From positions 248,001 to 312,000 of the forward strand of contig JANDJI010000002.1 in NCBI GenBank assembly GCA_024331125.1: DNA of 64,000 bases, in the 5' to 3' direction. The position numbers and the translations under genes were made by a program. Positions 63,978 to 64,000 of the stretch are shown piece after piece. Within the stretch, counting starts at the first letter, position 1, and each line of letters begins with the position of its first letter. The stretch comes from Nitrospira sp. Lineage in GTDB: Bacteria; Nitrospirota; Nitrospiria; Nitrospirales; Nitrospiraceae. Under the pieces are notes generated by a model. That model had not been told where the DNA came from. It did not search any database and saw nothing but the letters and a program-made list of their open reading frames with translations.

Positions 63978-64000
63978 CCGACCGAAACGGGCGCCCCGAT

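Overview
The window looks like a GC-rich chromosomal segment of a Gram-negative autotroph, most plausibly a Nitrospira-like member of the Nitrospirota. This is inferred from gene content and style (archaeal-type class I aldolase next to fructose-1,6-bisphosphatase, a PEP-CTERM protein, a heavy-metal CBA efflux start, many toxin-antitoxin pairs in a surface-polysaccharide locus); no marker gene such as 16S rRNA is present to prove it.

About 0-42.6 kb is one long surface-polysaccharide locus, almost all on the + strand. It supplies GDP-fucose (gmd, fcl, manC, phosphomannomutase) and dTDP-rhamnose (rfbB, rfbA, rfbC at 2-5.4 kb and rfbD far away at 37 kb). Export is by an ABC transporter (wzm/wzt). 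Assembly genes are ten glycosyltransferases, six methyltransferases, an amidotransferase, a WecA/WbpL-like initiating transferase with its epimerase, a WbpM/CapD-like dehydratase, an O-antigen ligase and a KdsC-like phosphatase. Chain export by Wzm/Wzt and transfer to a lipid core by the ligase is the likely route.

This locus is broken up by toxin-antitoxin-like modules at three places. The main one, at 4.1-10.5 kb around rfbC, holds five different modules: DUF4258/DUF2283, VapBC, a DUF4143 ATPase, DUF104/PIN and MNT/HEPN. They are separated by degenerate extra copies of the rfbC 3' end, and the first is flanked by a duplicated rfbA/rfbC junction. No integrase or transposase is visible. This layout, a gene end reused as the boundary of successive module insertions, is the most unusual thing in the window. 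Smaller insertions lie at 26.8-28.3 kb (VapBC plus MNT and a broken HEPN) and 38.1-39.0 kb (MntA/HepT).

From 42.6 to 52.7 kb lie housekeeping genes: a DUF3108 protein, fbp, class I aldolase, a Deg protease, ispD, ispF, cysE, then truA and amiC on the - strand, a YacP-type nuclease and tatD. From 52.9 to 55 kb there is a probable zinc-related pair (an all3515-like PEP-CTERM protein and a His-rich protein) and tRNA-Phe. From 55 to 64 kb come an outer-membrane barrel, a Ski2-like helicase split into two genes in reversed order, glgC, and the outer-membrane and adaptor genes of an RND metal efflux system that runs off the window end.
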